The notes: generated from the letters alone by a model not told the origin. Numbered from the stretch's first letter, positions 18,495 through 28,195 are shown. The stretch: 64,000 nucleotides of DNA from Winogradskyella alexanderae (GCF_020166335.1 NZ_JAIUJR010000009.1:79572-143571), one strand, 5' to 3'. Numbers and translations are program-made.

Positions 18495-19277
18495 ATGAGT
18501 GAGAAACTGAGAGTACCAACTATGGCAGAATTTATGGCCGAAGGCAAAGAACCAGAAATATTGTTCTGGGTTGGTTCTGCAGGTAGCTATGACGATAGAG
18601 CTAAGAAAATAACAAAGGCTTTTGTGAAAATTCTAAATAAAGCCAATGTAGATTTTGCGGTTTTAGGTAGTGAAGAGAGCAATACAGGTGATGTTGCCAA
18701 ACGTGCAGGAAATGAATTTTTATTTCAAATGCAGGCCATGATGAATATAGAAGTCTTAAACGGCTATGGTATAAAGCGTATCGTAACCTGTGATCCACAT
18801 TCGTTTAACTGCCTCAAAAATGAGTATCCAGGTCTTGGTGGCATCTATGATGTTATTCACCATACTCAATATATAAAAGAATTAATGTCCAAAGGACGAT
18901 TAACACTGGAAGGCAATACCTATAAAGGAAAACGCATTACGTTTCATGACCCGTGCTATTTGGGCAGAGCTAACAGTGAATACGAAGCACCTAGAGATGT
19001 GCTTAAAAAGACGAATGCCACATTGGTTGAGATGAAGCGACATAAATCTACTGCACTGTGCTGTGGTGCAGGTGGTGCGCAAATGTTCAAAGAACCAGAA
19101 AAAGGCAATATGGATATTAATATTTTGAGAACAGAAGATGCGTTAGAAACTAAGCCTGAAATTATCGCAACTGGTTGTCCTTATTGTAAAACGATGATGA
19201 TGGATGGTGTGAAATTTAAAGAAAAAGAAGGCGAAATATCAGTATTGGATATTGCCGAAGTAATTGCAAATTCATAG
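18495..19277 (+). CDS. Heterodisulfide-reductase-like (Fe-S)-binding protein, CCG domains
   Basis: A 260-residue cytoplasmic protein of the HdrD/GlpC/LutA type. It has cysteine-rich CCG elements: FHDPCYLGRANSEYEAPR (about residue 150), CCGAGGAQMF (about 189) and a late TGCPYCKTMM (about 227). An upstream TCDPHSFNCLKNEY supplies further Cys. Such domains bind a non-cubane or 4Fe-4S cluster for thiol/disulfide or lactate-type chemistry. It pairs with the membrane Fe-S subunit at 16963. A true heterodisulfide role is unlikely in this phylum, so the substrate is open. Confidence 0.85.
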   Translation: MSEKLRVPTMAEFMAEGKEPEILFWVGSAGSYDDRAKKITKAFVKILNKANVDFAVLGSEESNTGDVAKRAGNEFLFQMQAMMNIEVLNGYGIKRIVTCDPHSFNCLKNEYPGLGGIYDVIHHTQYIKELMSKGRLTLEGNTYKGKRITFHDPCYLGRANSEYEAPRDVLKKTNATLVEMKRHKSTALCCGAGGAQMFKEPEKGNMDINILRTEDALETKPEIIATGCPYCKTMMMDGVKFKEKEGEISVLDIAEVIANS

Positions 19278-19286
19278 ATTGCATAA

Positions 19287-19919
19287 ATGAAAAAAATCAC
19301 TTTTACCTTAATTGCTTTAGTTGGCTTTAACCTAATTTTTGCCCAAAATAAGTCTAAAGAAGAAGTTCTTGAACTTATGGCCAATGATACATGCGAATGT
19401 ATTCAAAAGAAGAAAATAGATCCATCGGATTCAATGGAACAAAAGCAGATGGCTCTTGGCCTTTGCTTGATAACAAGCTATAACGAACACAAATCAAAAT
19501 CAAAATATTTCAGCAAACAGAAAACCACAGATTTTGAGAAAATAGGTGAAGAAGTTGGTATGGTCATGGCAACTATTTGTGTTGATGATTTTATGTCTAT
19601 TTTTTCTTCGGAGGAGCTCGTAGGGTTTATAGATGATGAGGATGATATGGAAGGCAGTCGCGATGTTGAAAGCAATTTGTCCATTGAAGTAGAACTCATT
19701 TCAATGCGCAACGACGCTATCTCTTATATTGAAACCAAGGATGATTTTGATAAAAATCACATATTCCTAATTACTCAAGAGTTTGAAGGCTATGAGCTGC
19801 TTAAGAAATCTAACTTTGGAAAATCCTATAAGGTCACATTTAAAGAAGAAGAATACTTTGATTTAAGTGAACGTCAGTATATTATTAAAAAGGTGATCAC
19901 TAAAATAGAGCAACTTTAA
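19287..19919 (+). CDS. Exported hypothetical protein
   Basis: A 210-residue protein with a typical signal peptide (residues 1-18, MKKITFTLIALVGFNLIFAQ). The mature part is acidic and mixed alpha/beta and has a Cys pair (NDTCECIQKKK). It starts 9 bases after the Fe-S gene, so it may be transcribed with it, although no functional link is evident. The family is not recognised; similar small exported proteins with a TCECI-like motif occur in flavobacteria. Confidence 0.7.
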   Translation: MKKITFTLIALVGFNLIFAQNKSKEEVLELMANDTCECIQKKKIDPSDSMEQKQMALGLCLITSYNEHKSKSKYFSKQKTTDFEKIGEEVGMVMATICVDDFMSIFSSEELVGFIDDEDDMEGSRDVESNLSIEVELISMRNDAISYIETKDDFDKNHIFLITQEFEGYELLKKSNFGKSYKVTFKEEEYFDLSERQYIIKKVITKIEQL

Positions 19920-19961
19920 GAGTTGACTACACGTTTATTTGATGCCACATAAAAATTTAAA

Positions 19962-20447
19962 ATGCTTGTAGATTTCGATACATTACCAGACGAATCTCGT
20001 GTTTGGATATACCAATCAAACAGAAGTTTTACTGAAGACGAGATAGAGGAAATTAAATCACGTCTCGACACTTTTATTAAAAACTGGACTGCGCACGGAA
20101 AGGATTTGGAATCAGGCTATAAAATTGTTTATAAGCGTTTTATAGTAATAGCTTTAAACCAAAGCTTGAATATAGCAACAGGATGTTCAATCGATGCCTC
20201 AGTTCGGTTTATACAGGATTTAGAAAACAAATATAATGTTGATTTAATGGACAAAATGAACGTTTCCTACAAGCAAGGGGAGTTTGTGGCATATAAATCA
20301 CTCGTGGATTTTAAAAAGATGGCTAAGGAGCGAGCAATTGGTAAAAAAACCATTGTATTTAACAACCTGGTAACAAATATTGCTGAATTTAAGGAAAATT
20401 GGGAGGTACCTGCAAGCGAGAGCTGGCACAGTCGATTTTTGAATTGA
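19962..20447 (+). CDS. Conserved hypothetical protein (often mislabelled ABC transporter ATPase)
   Basis: A 161-residue cytoplasmic protein with the conserved opening DFDTLPDESRVWIYQSNR, a KNWTAHGKDLESGYK stretch and FIVIALNQSLNIATGCSIDASVRFIQ. From memory, orthologues in flavobacteria are often annotated as ABC transporter ATPase. No Walker A (GxxGxGKS/T), signature or Walker B motif is present and it is far too short, so that name should not be used. It sits between the exported hypothetical and serB genes. Function unknown. Confidence 0.75.
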   Translation: MLVDFDTLPDESRVWIYQSNRSFTEDEIEEIKSRLDTFIKNWTAHGKDLESGYKIVYKRFIVIALNQSLNIATGCSIDASVRFIQDLENKYNVDLMDKMNVSYKQGEFVAYKSLVDFKKMAKERAIGKKTIVFNNLVTNIAEFKENWEVPASESWHSRFLN

Positions 20448-20556
20448 CACTATTTATTGATACTCAGAAATCTTTTCATTTTCTAAAGCCATATTATTTT
20501 TATTTTTCAATTAGAATGGCCATTTTTACAGACGACCAAATCAATAATATTTAATA

Positions 20557-21780
20557 GTGGCTACAGACATTTTCTTAATTAATATTTCTGGTCAGGATAA
20601 ACCTGGGTTAACATCTGGACTTACGGGTGTATTAGCAAATTATGGTGCAAAGATTTTAGATATTGGTCAGGCCAATATTCATGATACACTCTCACTAGGA
20701 ATTTTGTTTGAAATTAGTTCTGGAAAAAAATCTGCCGCTGTACTTAAGGACTTGTTATTTAAAGCGTATGAGCTTGGGATTCAAGCAAAATTTACGCCCA
20801 TAACGCAAGAAGATTATGAAAGCTGGGTAAATTTACAGGGAAAAGACCGTTACATCATAACTATATTAGGCGAAAAACTTGCAGCAGAGCAAATATCGGA
20901 AGTAACGAAAGTTATTTCTGAAAAAAACCTCAACATAGATGCGATAAAGCGTTTAACGGGTCGCATCTCCTTAGTAAGAGAAGAGGAGTATCCAAGAGCT
21001 TCAATACAACTTTCTGTAAGAGGAAAAATTGATAATAAAAGTGAATTCACGCAGAAATTCATGGATATTTCTCATGAACTGGATGTAGACATCGCCTTTC
21101 AAGAAGATAACATCTTTAGACGAAATCGTCGGTTGGTCTGCTTTGATATGGATTCAACATTAATCCAGACAGAAGTTATTGACGAACTTGCAGAGCTAGC
21201 GGGTGTTGGTGAACAGGTAAAGGCCATTACGGAATCTGCTATGCAAGGCGAAATTGATTTTAACGAAAGCTTTAAACGACGAATGAAATTACTTGAAGGT
21301 TTAAGCGAGGATGTTTTAAAGGAGGTTGCTGAGCGTTTACCAATAACTAAAGGCGCTCGAAGATTGGTAGACACATTGCATAGCTATGGTTTTAAAACGG
21401 CTATACTTTCTGGAGGCTTTACCTATTTTGGTCATTATCTTCAGAAAAAACTCGATATAGATTATGTTTATGCCAATGAGCTTGAAATTAAGGATGGCAA
21501 ATTAACTGGTGGCTATATCGGCGATATTGTAAATGGGCAAAAGAAAGCAGAATACCTTCAACTTTTAGCAAATAAGATGGGAATTGATATTAGCCAAACT
21601 ATTGCTGTTGGAGACGGAGCCAATGATTTACCAATGTTAGATCTAGCTGGATTGGGAATTGCATTTCATGCCAAACCAAAGGTTAAGGATAATGCACAGA
21701 ATTCCATTTCGAGCATCGGCCTAGATGGTATACTTTATCTATTAGGATATCATGATAGGCATATAGACTTGATAGGCTAA
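20557..21780 (+). CDS. serB: Phosphoserine phosphatase SerB with N-terminal ACT domains
   Basis: A 407-residue HAD-superfamily enzyme. Residues 1-180 form two ACT-like regulatory folds (INISGQDKPGLTSGL). The catalytic part has DMDSTLIQTE (DxDxT near residue 197), SGGFTYF (motif II), a KKAEYL lysine and GDGANDLPML (motif IV). It removes phosphate from O-phosphoserine in the last step of serine synthesis, and the ACT pair suggests amino-acid feedback. It starts at GTG 20557, the first codon of the conserved MATDIFLINISG. All catalytic residues appear intact. Confidence 0.93.
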   Translation: MATDIFLINISGQDKPGLTSGLTGVLANYGAKILDIGQANIHDTLSLGILFEISSGKKSAAVLKDLLFKAYELGIQAKFTPITQEDYESWVNLQGKDRYIITILGEKLAAEQISEVTKVISEKNLNIDAIKRLTGRISLVREEEYPRASIQLSVRGKIDNKSEFTQKFMDISHELDVDIAFQEDNIFRRNRRLVCFDMDSTLIQTEVIDELAELAGVGEQVKAITESAMQGEIDFNESFKRRMKLLEGLSEDVLKEVAERLPITKGARRLVDTLHSYGFKTAILSGGFTYFGHYLQKKLDIDYVYANELEIKDGKLTGGYIGDIVNGQKKAEYLQLLANKMGIDISQTIAVGDGANDLPMLDLAGLGIAFHAKPKVKDNAQNSISSIGLDGILYLLGYHDRHIDLIG

Positions 21781-21906
21781 TTTACCTTTCTAACGACTGT
21801 TAACTATACAGTTTATAAAAGAATCTTAAACACTTTATTCTTAGTTCTAATTATATTATTTTGGCATAGTATTCGTTATAAATTAATCCGAATAGAATTT
21901 TATCAC

Positions 21907-24864
21907 ATGCGAAAATTTGCCCTTATATTCTTTTGTTTGTTTTTACAATTTTTAGTTGCTCAAAATAATCCTGTAGACCCCCTTTTAGCCTCTGATATTG
22001 TTGAACAAAATAGGTGGGTAGATAGTGTTTATGCTTCGCTTACAACAAAAGAAAAGATAGGTCAATTATTTATGATTCAAGTAATGTCTTCTGCAAATGC
22101 ATCTGATAATATAAAGAACTTTAGGCTTGTTAACGAATACGGAATAGGTGGCATTATCTATTCTAAAGGCGGTCCAATGCGTCAGGCAAAATTGAATAAT
22201 AAGCTTCAAGCGGTTTCAAAGATTCCATTACTAATTGGTATGGACGCAGAGTGGGGTCTAAGCATGCGCTTAGATTCTACATATGCTTTTCCTTGGAATA
22301 TGACCCTAGGAGCGATTTCAGATAATAAACTAATCGAGCAAACTGGTAGACAGGTAGGGGAACATTGTAGGCGTTTAGGAGTTCACTTTAATTTTGCTCC
22401 TGTGGTAGATATTAATACAAATCCTAAAAACCCCATTATTGGAAACCGATCGTTTGGAGAAGATCGGGATAATGTTACAAAGAAGGGATTGGCCTTTATG
22501 AAAGGTATGCAAAGTGCCGGTGTATTAGCAAATGCAAAGCATTTCCCTGGGCATGGTGACACCGAAGACGATAGCCATAAAACATTACCTACTGTTTCAT
22601 TTAGTGAACAGCGAATTGATTCTGTTGAGCTTTATCCATATAGGAAACTTATAAATGAAGGTTTGTCTAGTGTTATGGTTGCACATTTAAATGTACCTAG
22701 TTTGGAAAAAAGAAAAGGGTTCCCTTCTTCATTATCCAAATACATTGTTACGGATATCCTTAAAGATAAATTAGGTTTTAAAGGGCTAATTTTTACTGAT
22801 GCGCTAACAATGAAAGGTGCGGCAGACTATATTGCCAAAGACATTGATGGCATTAATATGAGTTCCACAAATACTGGTGGTAAAATAGATTTAATGGCTT
22901 TTTTAGCGGGTAATGATGTTATGTTAATGTCTGAAAATCCCGTGTATGGTATTGAAAAATTTCATGACGCTTACGAAGAAGGTATAATTACTGAAGACCG
23001 ATTAGCACATTCGGTCAAAAAAATATTAATGGCCAAATATAAGGTTGGTCTAAACAACTACAAGCCTGTTGAACTAATCAATTTAAAAAAGGATTTAGTC
23101 AGATTAAAAGATGATGTATTGTATGAATCCTTGATGGAAAATGCCTTAACTGTTGTAAAAAGTAATAAATCTATACTACCTCTCCGTGATTTAGAAACAC
23201 GGAATATAGCATATGTAGCCCTCGGTGATAACGATGGTACGCCGTTTTATAACGAACTAAAAAAATATACAAGAGTCCACAAAATCGAAGATGATAAATT
23301 GGATGGCCTTATGGCTAAACTACAAAATTATAATACCGTAATTGTTGGTTTCCATAAGTCTAACGATAATCCATGGAAAGATTTTAGATTTAAACAAAAA
23401 GAACTCGCTTGGTTATACGAGATTGCGCGCAACAATACGGTAATCCTTGATATTTTTGCCAGACCCTATGCCTTGAATGATCTTTTATCAATAGATAATA
23501 TCGAAGGTATAATAATGAGTTATCAAAACAGTGAAATTGCGCAGCAGAAATCGGCCCAACTCATATTTGGTGCAATTGCTGCAAAAGGAAAATTGCCAGT
23601 AAGTGCAGGGCAATTTTTCCCGGTTGAAACAGGCATTGGGTTTAACTCAATATCAAATTTAAGCTATGGTTTGCCAGAGCATGTAGGAATGGATTCAGAA
23701 TTACTTAAGAAATTGGATTCGGTCTCTAATTATGCCATTAATAATAAAATGACACCAGGAATTCAATTATTGGTAGCACGAAGAGGCAAGGTCATTTATA
23801 ACAAGAATTTTGGTTACCATACTTACGCAAAAAAAAACAAGGTTGATTTTGATGATATCTATGATGTTGCCTCATTAACCAAAATATTGGCAACATTGCC
23901 AGTTTTAATGGAAATTGAAGAAAAAGGTGCTGTTTCTTTAGATTCGAAATTAAGTGATTTAATGCTTGAGTACCGTGGTACCAACAAGGAGGATATTACA
24001 CTGAAGAAAATGCTTTCACATTATGCACAGCTAAAACCTTGGATACCCTTTTACTACGCAACATTAGATTCTGTTACAAATAAACCAGACGCCAAGTATT
24101 ACAGAAAAAGTAGAAGTAGGGGCTTTGATATTGAAGTTACAAATACACTGTTTTTACGAAATGACTATAAGGATTCTATTCAAGGAATTATACGAGACAG
24201 CGATTTGCTATCTAGTTTGCGCTACAGATACAGCGATTTGCCATATTACATTTTGAAGGAATATCTTGAAGGGTTTTATGACAAGCCTATGAACGAAATA
24301 ACAGAAGATCGTTTCTATAAATCTTTGGGAGCTAATTACACTACATACAATCCAAGAGATAAGTTTAGTTTAAAAGACATTGTGCCTACAGAAGTAGACG
24401 ATTATTTTAGATATAAAAAAGTTCATGGTTATGTACATGATATGGGCGCAGCCATGCAAGGTGGCATAGGAGGACACGCAGGTGTTTTTAGTAATGCCAA
24501 TGATGTTGCCAAAATAATGCAAATGTTTTTACAGAAGGGATTTTATGGTGGCAAACGCTATTTAAAACGCGAAACCATAGATAAATTTAATACTTGTTAT
24601 TTTTGTGAAGCCGATAACAGAAGAGGCGTGGGCTTTGATAAACCACAACTTGGGGAAGAAGGTCCTACTTGCGGATGTATATCTATGACCAGTTTTGGAC
24701 ATTCCGGTTTTACAGGCACCTATGCCTGGGCAGATCCAGAAGAAGAAATTATTTACGTGTTCTTGGCAAACAGAACCTATCCTGAGGCTGGGAAAAATCT
24801 TTTACTTAGGGAAAACGTTAGAACAGAAATACAACGTCTTATTTACGAAGCTATTATTGATTGA
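21907..24864 (+). CDS. Glycoside hydrolase family 3 fused to a serine beta-lactamase-like domain
   Basis: A 985-residue exported fusion with a signal peptide (residues 1-18). The GH3 domain has NagZ-type motifs KHFPGHGDTEDDSH (about residue 213) and the nucleophile segment FTDALTMKGA (about 296), which imply an N-acetylglucosaminidase. A GH3 C-terminal-like domain covers roughly 400-580. A class C beta-lactamase/serine hydrolase domain follows, with ASLTKIL (SxxK near residue 656), YSD and HSGFTGTY (KTG equivalent). It may trim peptidoglycan or beta-GlcNAc polymers in the periplasm. The combination occurs in Bacteroidota and is intact here. Confidence 0.88.
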   Translation: MRKFALIFFCLFLQFLVAQNNPVDPLLASDIVEQNRWVDSVYASLTTKEKIGQLFMIQVMSSANASDNIKNFRLVNEYGIGGIIYSKGGPMRQAKLNNKLQAVSKIPLLIGMDAEWGLSMRLDSTYAFPWNMTLGAISDNKLIEQTGRQVGEHCRRLGVHFNFAPVVDINTNPKNPIIGNRSFGEDRDNVTKKGLAFMKGMQSAGVLANAKHFPGHGDTEDDSHKTLPTVSFSEQRIDSVELYPYRKLINEGLSSVMVAHLNVPSLEKRKGFPSSLSKYIVTDILKDKLGFKGLIFTDALTMKGAADYIAKDIDGINMSSTNTGGKIDLMAFLAGNDVMLMSENPVYGIEKFHDAYEEGIITEDRLAHSVKKILMAKYKVGLNNYKPVELINLKKDLVRLKDDVLYESLMENALTVVKSNKSILPLRDLETRNIAYVALGDNDGTPFYNELKKYTRVHKIEDDKLDGLMAKLQNYNTVIVGFHKSNDNPWKDFRFKQKELAWLYEIARNNTVILDIFARPYALNDLLSIDNIEGIIMSYQNSEIAQQKSAQLIFGAIAAKGKLPVSAGQFFPVETGIGFNSISNLSYGLPEHVGMDSELLKKLDSVSNYAINNKMTPGIQLLVARRGKVIYNKNFGYHTYAKKNKVDFDDIYDVASLTKILATLPVLMEIEEKGAVSLDSKLSDLMLEYRGTNKEDITLKKMLSHYAQLKPWIPFYYATLDSVTNKPDAKYYRKSRSRGFDIEVTNTLFLRNDYKDSIQGIIRDSDLLSSLRYRYSDLPYYILKEYLEGFYDKPMNEITEDRFYKSLGANYTTYNPRDKFSLKDIVPTEVDDYFRYKKVHGYVHDMGAAMQGGIGGHAGVFSNANDVAKIMQMFLQKGFYGGKRYLKRETIDKFNTCYFCEADNRRGVGFDKPQLGEEGPTCGCISMTSFGHSGFTGTYAWADPEEEIIYVFLANRTYPEAGKNLLLRENVRTEIQRLIYEAIID

Positions 24865-24919
24865 TCCTTTTAATTATTAGTTAAAAATACTACAGATTGT
24901 AAGTATTTTAAATAACTTC

Positions 24920-24934
24920 GACCTTTTAAAGGTC
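24920..24934. promoter_or_regulatory. Short palindrome upstream of bshA
   Basis: A 15-base perfect palindrome (GACCTTT, central T, AAAGGTC) lies 22-36 bases before the bshA start codon. It could be an operator or a small 5'-leader hairpin. No matching site was seen elsewhere in the window. Confidence 0.3.
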
Positions 24935-24955
24935 AACCATCGTAATAAAATTTAC

Positions 24956-26107
24956 ATGAAAATTGGTATTGTTTGTTATCCTACTTTTGGCGGTAGTGGA
25001 GTCGTGGCTACAGAATTAGGACTTGAACTTTCGCGCAGAGGTCATGAGATTCATTTTATAACTTATAGCCAGCCTGTTCGTTTAGAATTATTGAGCAACA
25101 ATGTGCACTTTCATGAAGTTCATGTACCAGAATACCCCTTGTTTCATTACCAGCCTTATGAATTGGCCCTATCTAGTAAGTTGGTTGATATGGTTAAACT
25201 GCATGGTATTCAACTTTTACATGTACATTATGCCATACCTCATGCCTATGCCGCATATATGGCCCAACAAATGCTATTGGATGAAGGTATACTAGTTCCA
25301 ATTGTAACTACGCTGCACGGAACAGATATTACTTTGGTAGGCAGTCATCCATTCTACAAGCCTGCCGTAGCATTTAGCATTAATAAATCTGACGCTGTGA
25401 CTTCGGTTTCTGAAAGTTTAAAGGAGGATACCTTGAGATTGTTTAATATTAAGAAAGATATAAACGTTGTTCCTAACTTTATAGATTTAGATCGTCACGT
25501 TAACAACTTTACCGATTGCCAACGCGCTATGATGGCAGAAGATCACGAACGGATTATTACACATATCAGTAATTTTCGGGAAGTGAAACAAATTCCTGAT
25601 GTTATTAAGATTTTCTATAACATTCAAAAGGAAATACCAGCAAAACTTATGATGGTAGGTGAGGGCCCTGAAAAAGAAGGCGCTGAAATTATGGTTGAAG
25701 AACTGGGTATTTCAGACAAGGTAATATTCTTCGGAAATAGTAATGAAATAGACCGAATATTATGTTTTAGTGACCTTTTCTTGTTGCCATCGCAAACTGA
25801 AAGTTTTGGTTTGGCAGCATTGGAAGCTATGGCAAGTGGTGTACCGGTAATATCAACAAATACAGGTGGTTTGCCAGAAGTAAATGAAGATGGGTTTTCA
25901 GGTTATTTAAGTGATGTCAATGCCGTTGAGGATATGACCCGTAATGCGCTACAAATTCTGAGGAATTCAGCCACATTAAGCACGTTTAAAGCCAATGCTA
26001 AAGTGCAGTCTAAAAAGTTTGACATACACAAAGTAGTGCCAAAATATGAGGCAATTTATGAGGAAACATTAAACAGATTAATGGTTGCGTTTCCAAATAT
26101 GATCTAA
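24956..26107 (+). CDS. bshA: N-acetyl-alpha-D-glucosaminyl L-malate synthase BshA
   Basis: A 383-residue GT4 glycosyltransferase matching BshA: CYPTFGGSGVVATELG opening, ELALSSKLVD, HVHYAIPHAYAA, TTLHGTDITLVG, the nucleotide-binding ISNFREVKQIPDV and the C-terminal LPSQTESFGLAALEAMASGVPV with the E-x7-E arrangement. BshA joins GlcNAc from UDP-GlcNAc to L-malate, the first step of bacillithiol synthesis in the cytoplasm. bshB and bshC are not adjacent. Its stop overlaps that of the convergent SIMPL gene. Confidence 0.93.
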   Translation: MKIGIVCYPTFGGSGVVATELGLELSRRGHEIHFITYSQPVRLELLSNNVHFHEVHVPEYPLFHYQPYELALSSKLVDMVKLHGIQLLHVHYAIPHAYAAYMAQQMLLDEGILVPIVTTLHGTDITLVGSHPFYKPAVAFSINKSDAVTSVSESLKEDTLRLFNIKKDINVVPNFIDLDRHVNNFTDCQRAMMAEDHERIITHISNFREVKQIPDVIKIFYNIQKEIPAKLMMVGEGPEKEGAEIMVEELGISDKVIFFGNSNEIDRILCFSDLFLLPSQTESFGLAALEAMASGVPVISTNTGGLPEVNEDGFSGYLSDVNAVEDMTRNALQILRNSATLSTFKANAKVQSKKFDIHKVVPKYEAIYEETLNRLMVAFPNMI

Positions 26108-26835
26108 TCGACTTCATACACTAAACGCATTGTAATAGATGCCGTTTTTTCTCTTGAACTTGTATTAAATGTTCCACCCCAAGAATAATCTTCCTTTGAA
26201 TTTTGACCTGTTATTTGGAATATTCCCATTTTTGCGGAGACAAGCTTACCTAAATCACCACCTGAAAACTGTGAAATTTTTTCTGCTCTAAGCCTAGCAT
26301 CTTCAGTGGCTTTTGATATCATTTCAATTTTTAGATCTGCCAATTTTGTGTAATAATATCTCGGTGACTCTGAATAAAACTGGACACCTTGGTTAAGCAG
26401 TTCAGTTATTTCTCGAGATATCTTTTCGATCTTGTCAACATCTTTAGATTCAATTTGAACGGATTGCCTCAGTTCATATCCAACAAATTCTTCGCCGATG
26501 TAATTACCATTTGAAGAATAGAGCTGTTTATTTCGTTGATTTGTTTTTACAGCACTATAGATCAAATCTTCAGCATTAATTCCTTTGTTAACGAGATATT
26601 TTGTTATGATGGCCTTGTAATTTTCTAAAAGTTCAAAGGCTTGTTTTAAGTCTTTGTTCTGAGCACCAAAACTTCCTTCCCAAACAATAAGATCTGATGA
26701 AAAATCTGCCTTACCCAATCCTGTTACACTGATTTCACCGTCAGTCTTAGCTCTATCTTTATAGGCCTTACCAAGAAATATTGATGATATTACAATAGCA
26801 ATTGCGAAAATTAAGGCGTTTGTGTAATTTTTCAT
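26104..26835 (-). CDS. SIMPL-domain periplasmic protein
   Basis: A 243-residue protein with an N-terminal signal anchor (residues 7-24) and a SIMPL (DUF541) domain. The domain has the usual ISVTGLGKADFSSDLIVWEG start and a later KATEDARLRAEKISQFSGGDLGKL stretch. These proteins, related to BP26/kinase-interaction SIMPL, are periplasmic and often linked to stress tolerance without a clear biochemical activity. The gene converges on bshA with overlapping stops. Single-gene unit as far as the sequence shows. Confidence 0.87.
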   Translation of the reverse strand: MKNYTNALIFAIAIVISSIFLGKAYKDRAKTDGEISVTGLGKADFSSDLIVWEGSFGAQNKDLKQAFELLENYKAIITKYLVNKGINAEDLIYSAVKTNQRNKQLYSSNGNYIGEEFVGYELRQSVQIESKDVDKIEKISREITELLNQGVQFYSESPRYYYTKLADLKIEMISKATEDARLRAEKISQFSGGDLGKLVSAKMGIFQITGQNSKEDYSWGGTFNTSSREKTASITMRLVYEVD

Positions 26836-26914
26836 GAGACAAGATATTTACTATAAGTACGATTCAATTTTGAATTTGGTTGTTCTACTTTATTTATTTA
26901 TGGTTTAAGGCATA

Positions 26915-27280
26915 TTAGGGTTGCCTCAATATTTTCTCCATTTTTCGTCCTTTAGCAAGTTCATCAACTAACTTGTCTAAATAGCGTACCTGTTTGGTTA
27001 ATAGTGTCTTAATATTTTCAATGCGATAGCCACATATTACACCTGATATGAGATGCGCATTAGGGTTAATAGTTGCACGCTCAAAAAAGGTCTTAAAAGT
27101 TAACTGTTCTTCAATGAGGTCTTGGATTGTTTCCTCGTTAAATCCGGTCAACCATTCTATGACCTGATGCAATTCGGCTTTTGTTCTGCCTTTTTTCTCC
27201 ACCTTACTGACATAATGCGGATATACGGAAGAAAATTTTATGTTTGCGATTCGGGCATCGTGTTCTGGAGTCGTGGTCAT
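26915..27280 (-). CDS. DUF2200 family protein
   Basis: A 121-residue protein of the DUF2200 family, of usual length. Conserved stretches are DARIANIKFSSVYPHYVSKVEKKGR and VIEWLTGFNEE, with a C-terminal VRYLDKLVDELAKGRKMEKI helix. It is small, basic, cytoplasmic and of unknown function. A hypothetical exported-protein gene lies 22 bases upstream on the same strand, so both may share a transcript. Confidence 0.85.
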   Translation of the reverse strand: MTTTPEHDARIANIKFSSVYPHYVSKVEKKGRTKAELHQVIEWLTGFNEETIQDLIEEQLTFKTFFERATINPNAHLISGVICGYRIENIKTLLTKQVRYLDKLVDELAKGRKMEKILRQP

Positions 27281-27302
27281 ATGCTTTTTTATAATGTAAA
27301 TT

Positions 27303-27953
27303 TTATTCGATTTTTTCTACCAGCTCAATCCCAATCTCAAAAAAGTGTTTAATTTTTCCTTGATTTTCAATCAAATTTCTGTTGTTCAGGATATTAGGAA
27401 TACTGCAAAATGCATTAACCGTTGACTCATCTATATTCTGTTGTAGGGCTGTGGCATAGTATAAGATTGGTATTTTTTTATTCAGTTCAATTTTTGGCCC
27501 TATGTTATTCGTAAATTCCGTCAATTTCCAGCTGTAATCAAATGTTTTCCTATTCACACGGAGCTTTCTAAAAAGACCGAGTTCACCTATTCTGAACTGA
27601 ACTTGTTCAATACTATCATTTTTAGATAAAGTATAAACTTTAAGTGTAAAAAGCTTTGCATTCAGTTTTGTAAATACCAGATTAAAGTAGTCTTTTGGTA
27701 TACTGTCTTTATTTGCAGCAATATGATCAAAGTGATTAATGAGCTTATCATTTAAATATTCATCTACATAGACATTTATGAAGGCCGGTTGCTTGGATTT
27801 CATTTCAAATTTATGATAATCAAAACCCATCATATTCATAAATGCTGCGAGGTCATTGTCATCTTTGTCCGGATTGTATTCAATTCTGTTTTCCTGTGAG
27901 TACAAACTGGAACCTACAAAAAATAGTAGAATTATCAAGAAAAGTTGTTTCAT
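27303..27953 (-). CDS. Exported hypothetical protein
   Basis: A 216-residue protein with a signal peptide (residues 1-18, ending SSLYSQ). The mature part has a beta-rich core with alternating aromatic strands and no cysteine-lipid site. It is probably a soluble periplasmic or outer-membrane-associated protein. The next upstream gene (27956) lies two bases away, so they are co-transcribed. I do not recognise the family. Confidence 0.7.
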   Translation of the reverse strand: MKQLFLIILLFFVGSSLYSQENRIEYNPDKDDNDLAAFMNMMGFDYHKFEMKSKQPAFINVYVDEYLNDKLINHFDHIAANKDSIPKDYFNLVFTKLNAKLFTLKVYTLSKNDSIEQVQFRIGELGLFRKLRVNRKTFDYSWKLTEFTNNIGPKIELNKKIPILYYATALQQNIDESTVNAFCSIPNILNNRNLIENQGKIKHFFEIGIELVEKIE

Positions 27954-27955
27954 GA

Positions 27956-28195
27956 TTAATTACGCATATTAATTGGTTTTTTTAGAAATAGCCATTTCAG
28001 TTGTATTTTTTTTCCAGATTGTGCTTGGTAGATATTAATTCTAGGCGCAACAATAGCTGTTATTACGGCACTAATCATTCCTTTGTAAGGGTTTTCTAAA
28101 TCATTAAATGTAAAATGCAAAATGGACCAAATAATAAGGAAAATTATAAAGAAAGCTAAATAACTTATAATCCTTACTCTTGTTTTTAAATTCAT
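27956..28195 (-). CDS. Small two-helix membrane protein
   Basis: A 79-residue protein with two hydrophobic segments (residues 9-28 and about 39-55) and a basic C-terminus. The frame is clean and is followed within two bases by the exported hypothetical gene, so translation is probably coupled. Family not recognised. Confidence 0.6.
   Translation of the reverse strand: MNLKTRVRIISYLAFFIIFLIIWSILHFTFNDLENPYKGMISAVITAIVAPRINIYQAQSGKKIQLKWLFLKKPINMRN

Noticed and set aside
19962..20447. ABC transporter ATPase annotation
   Set aside because: The protein has no Walker A, signature or Walker B motif and is only 161 residues long.
20516..20554. A 12-residue reading frame just upstream of serB, as a possible serine attenuator
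   Set aside because: It contains no Ser codons and no obvious attenuator hairpins follow; probably chance.
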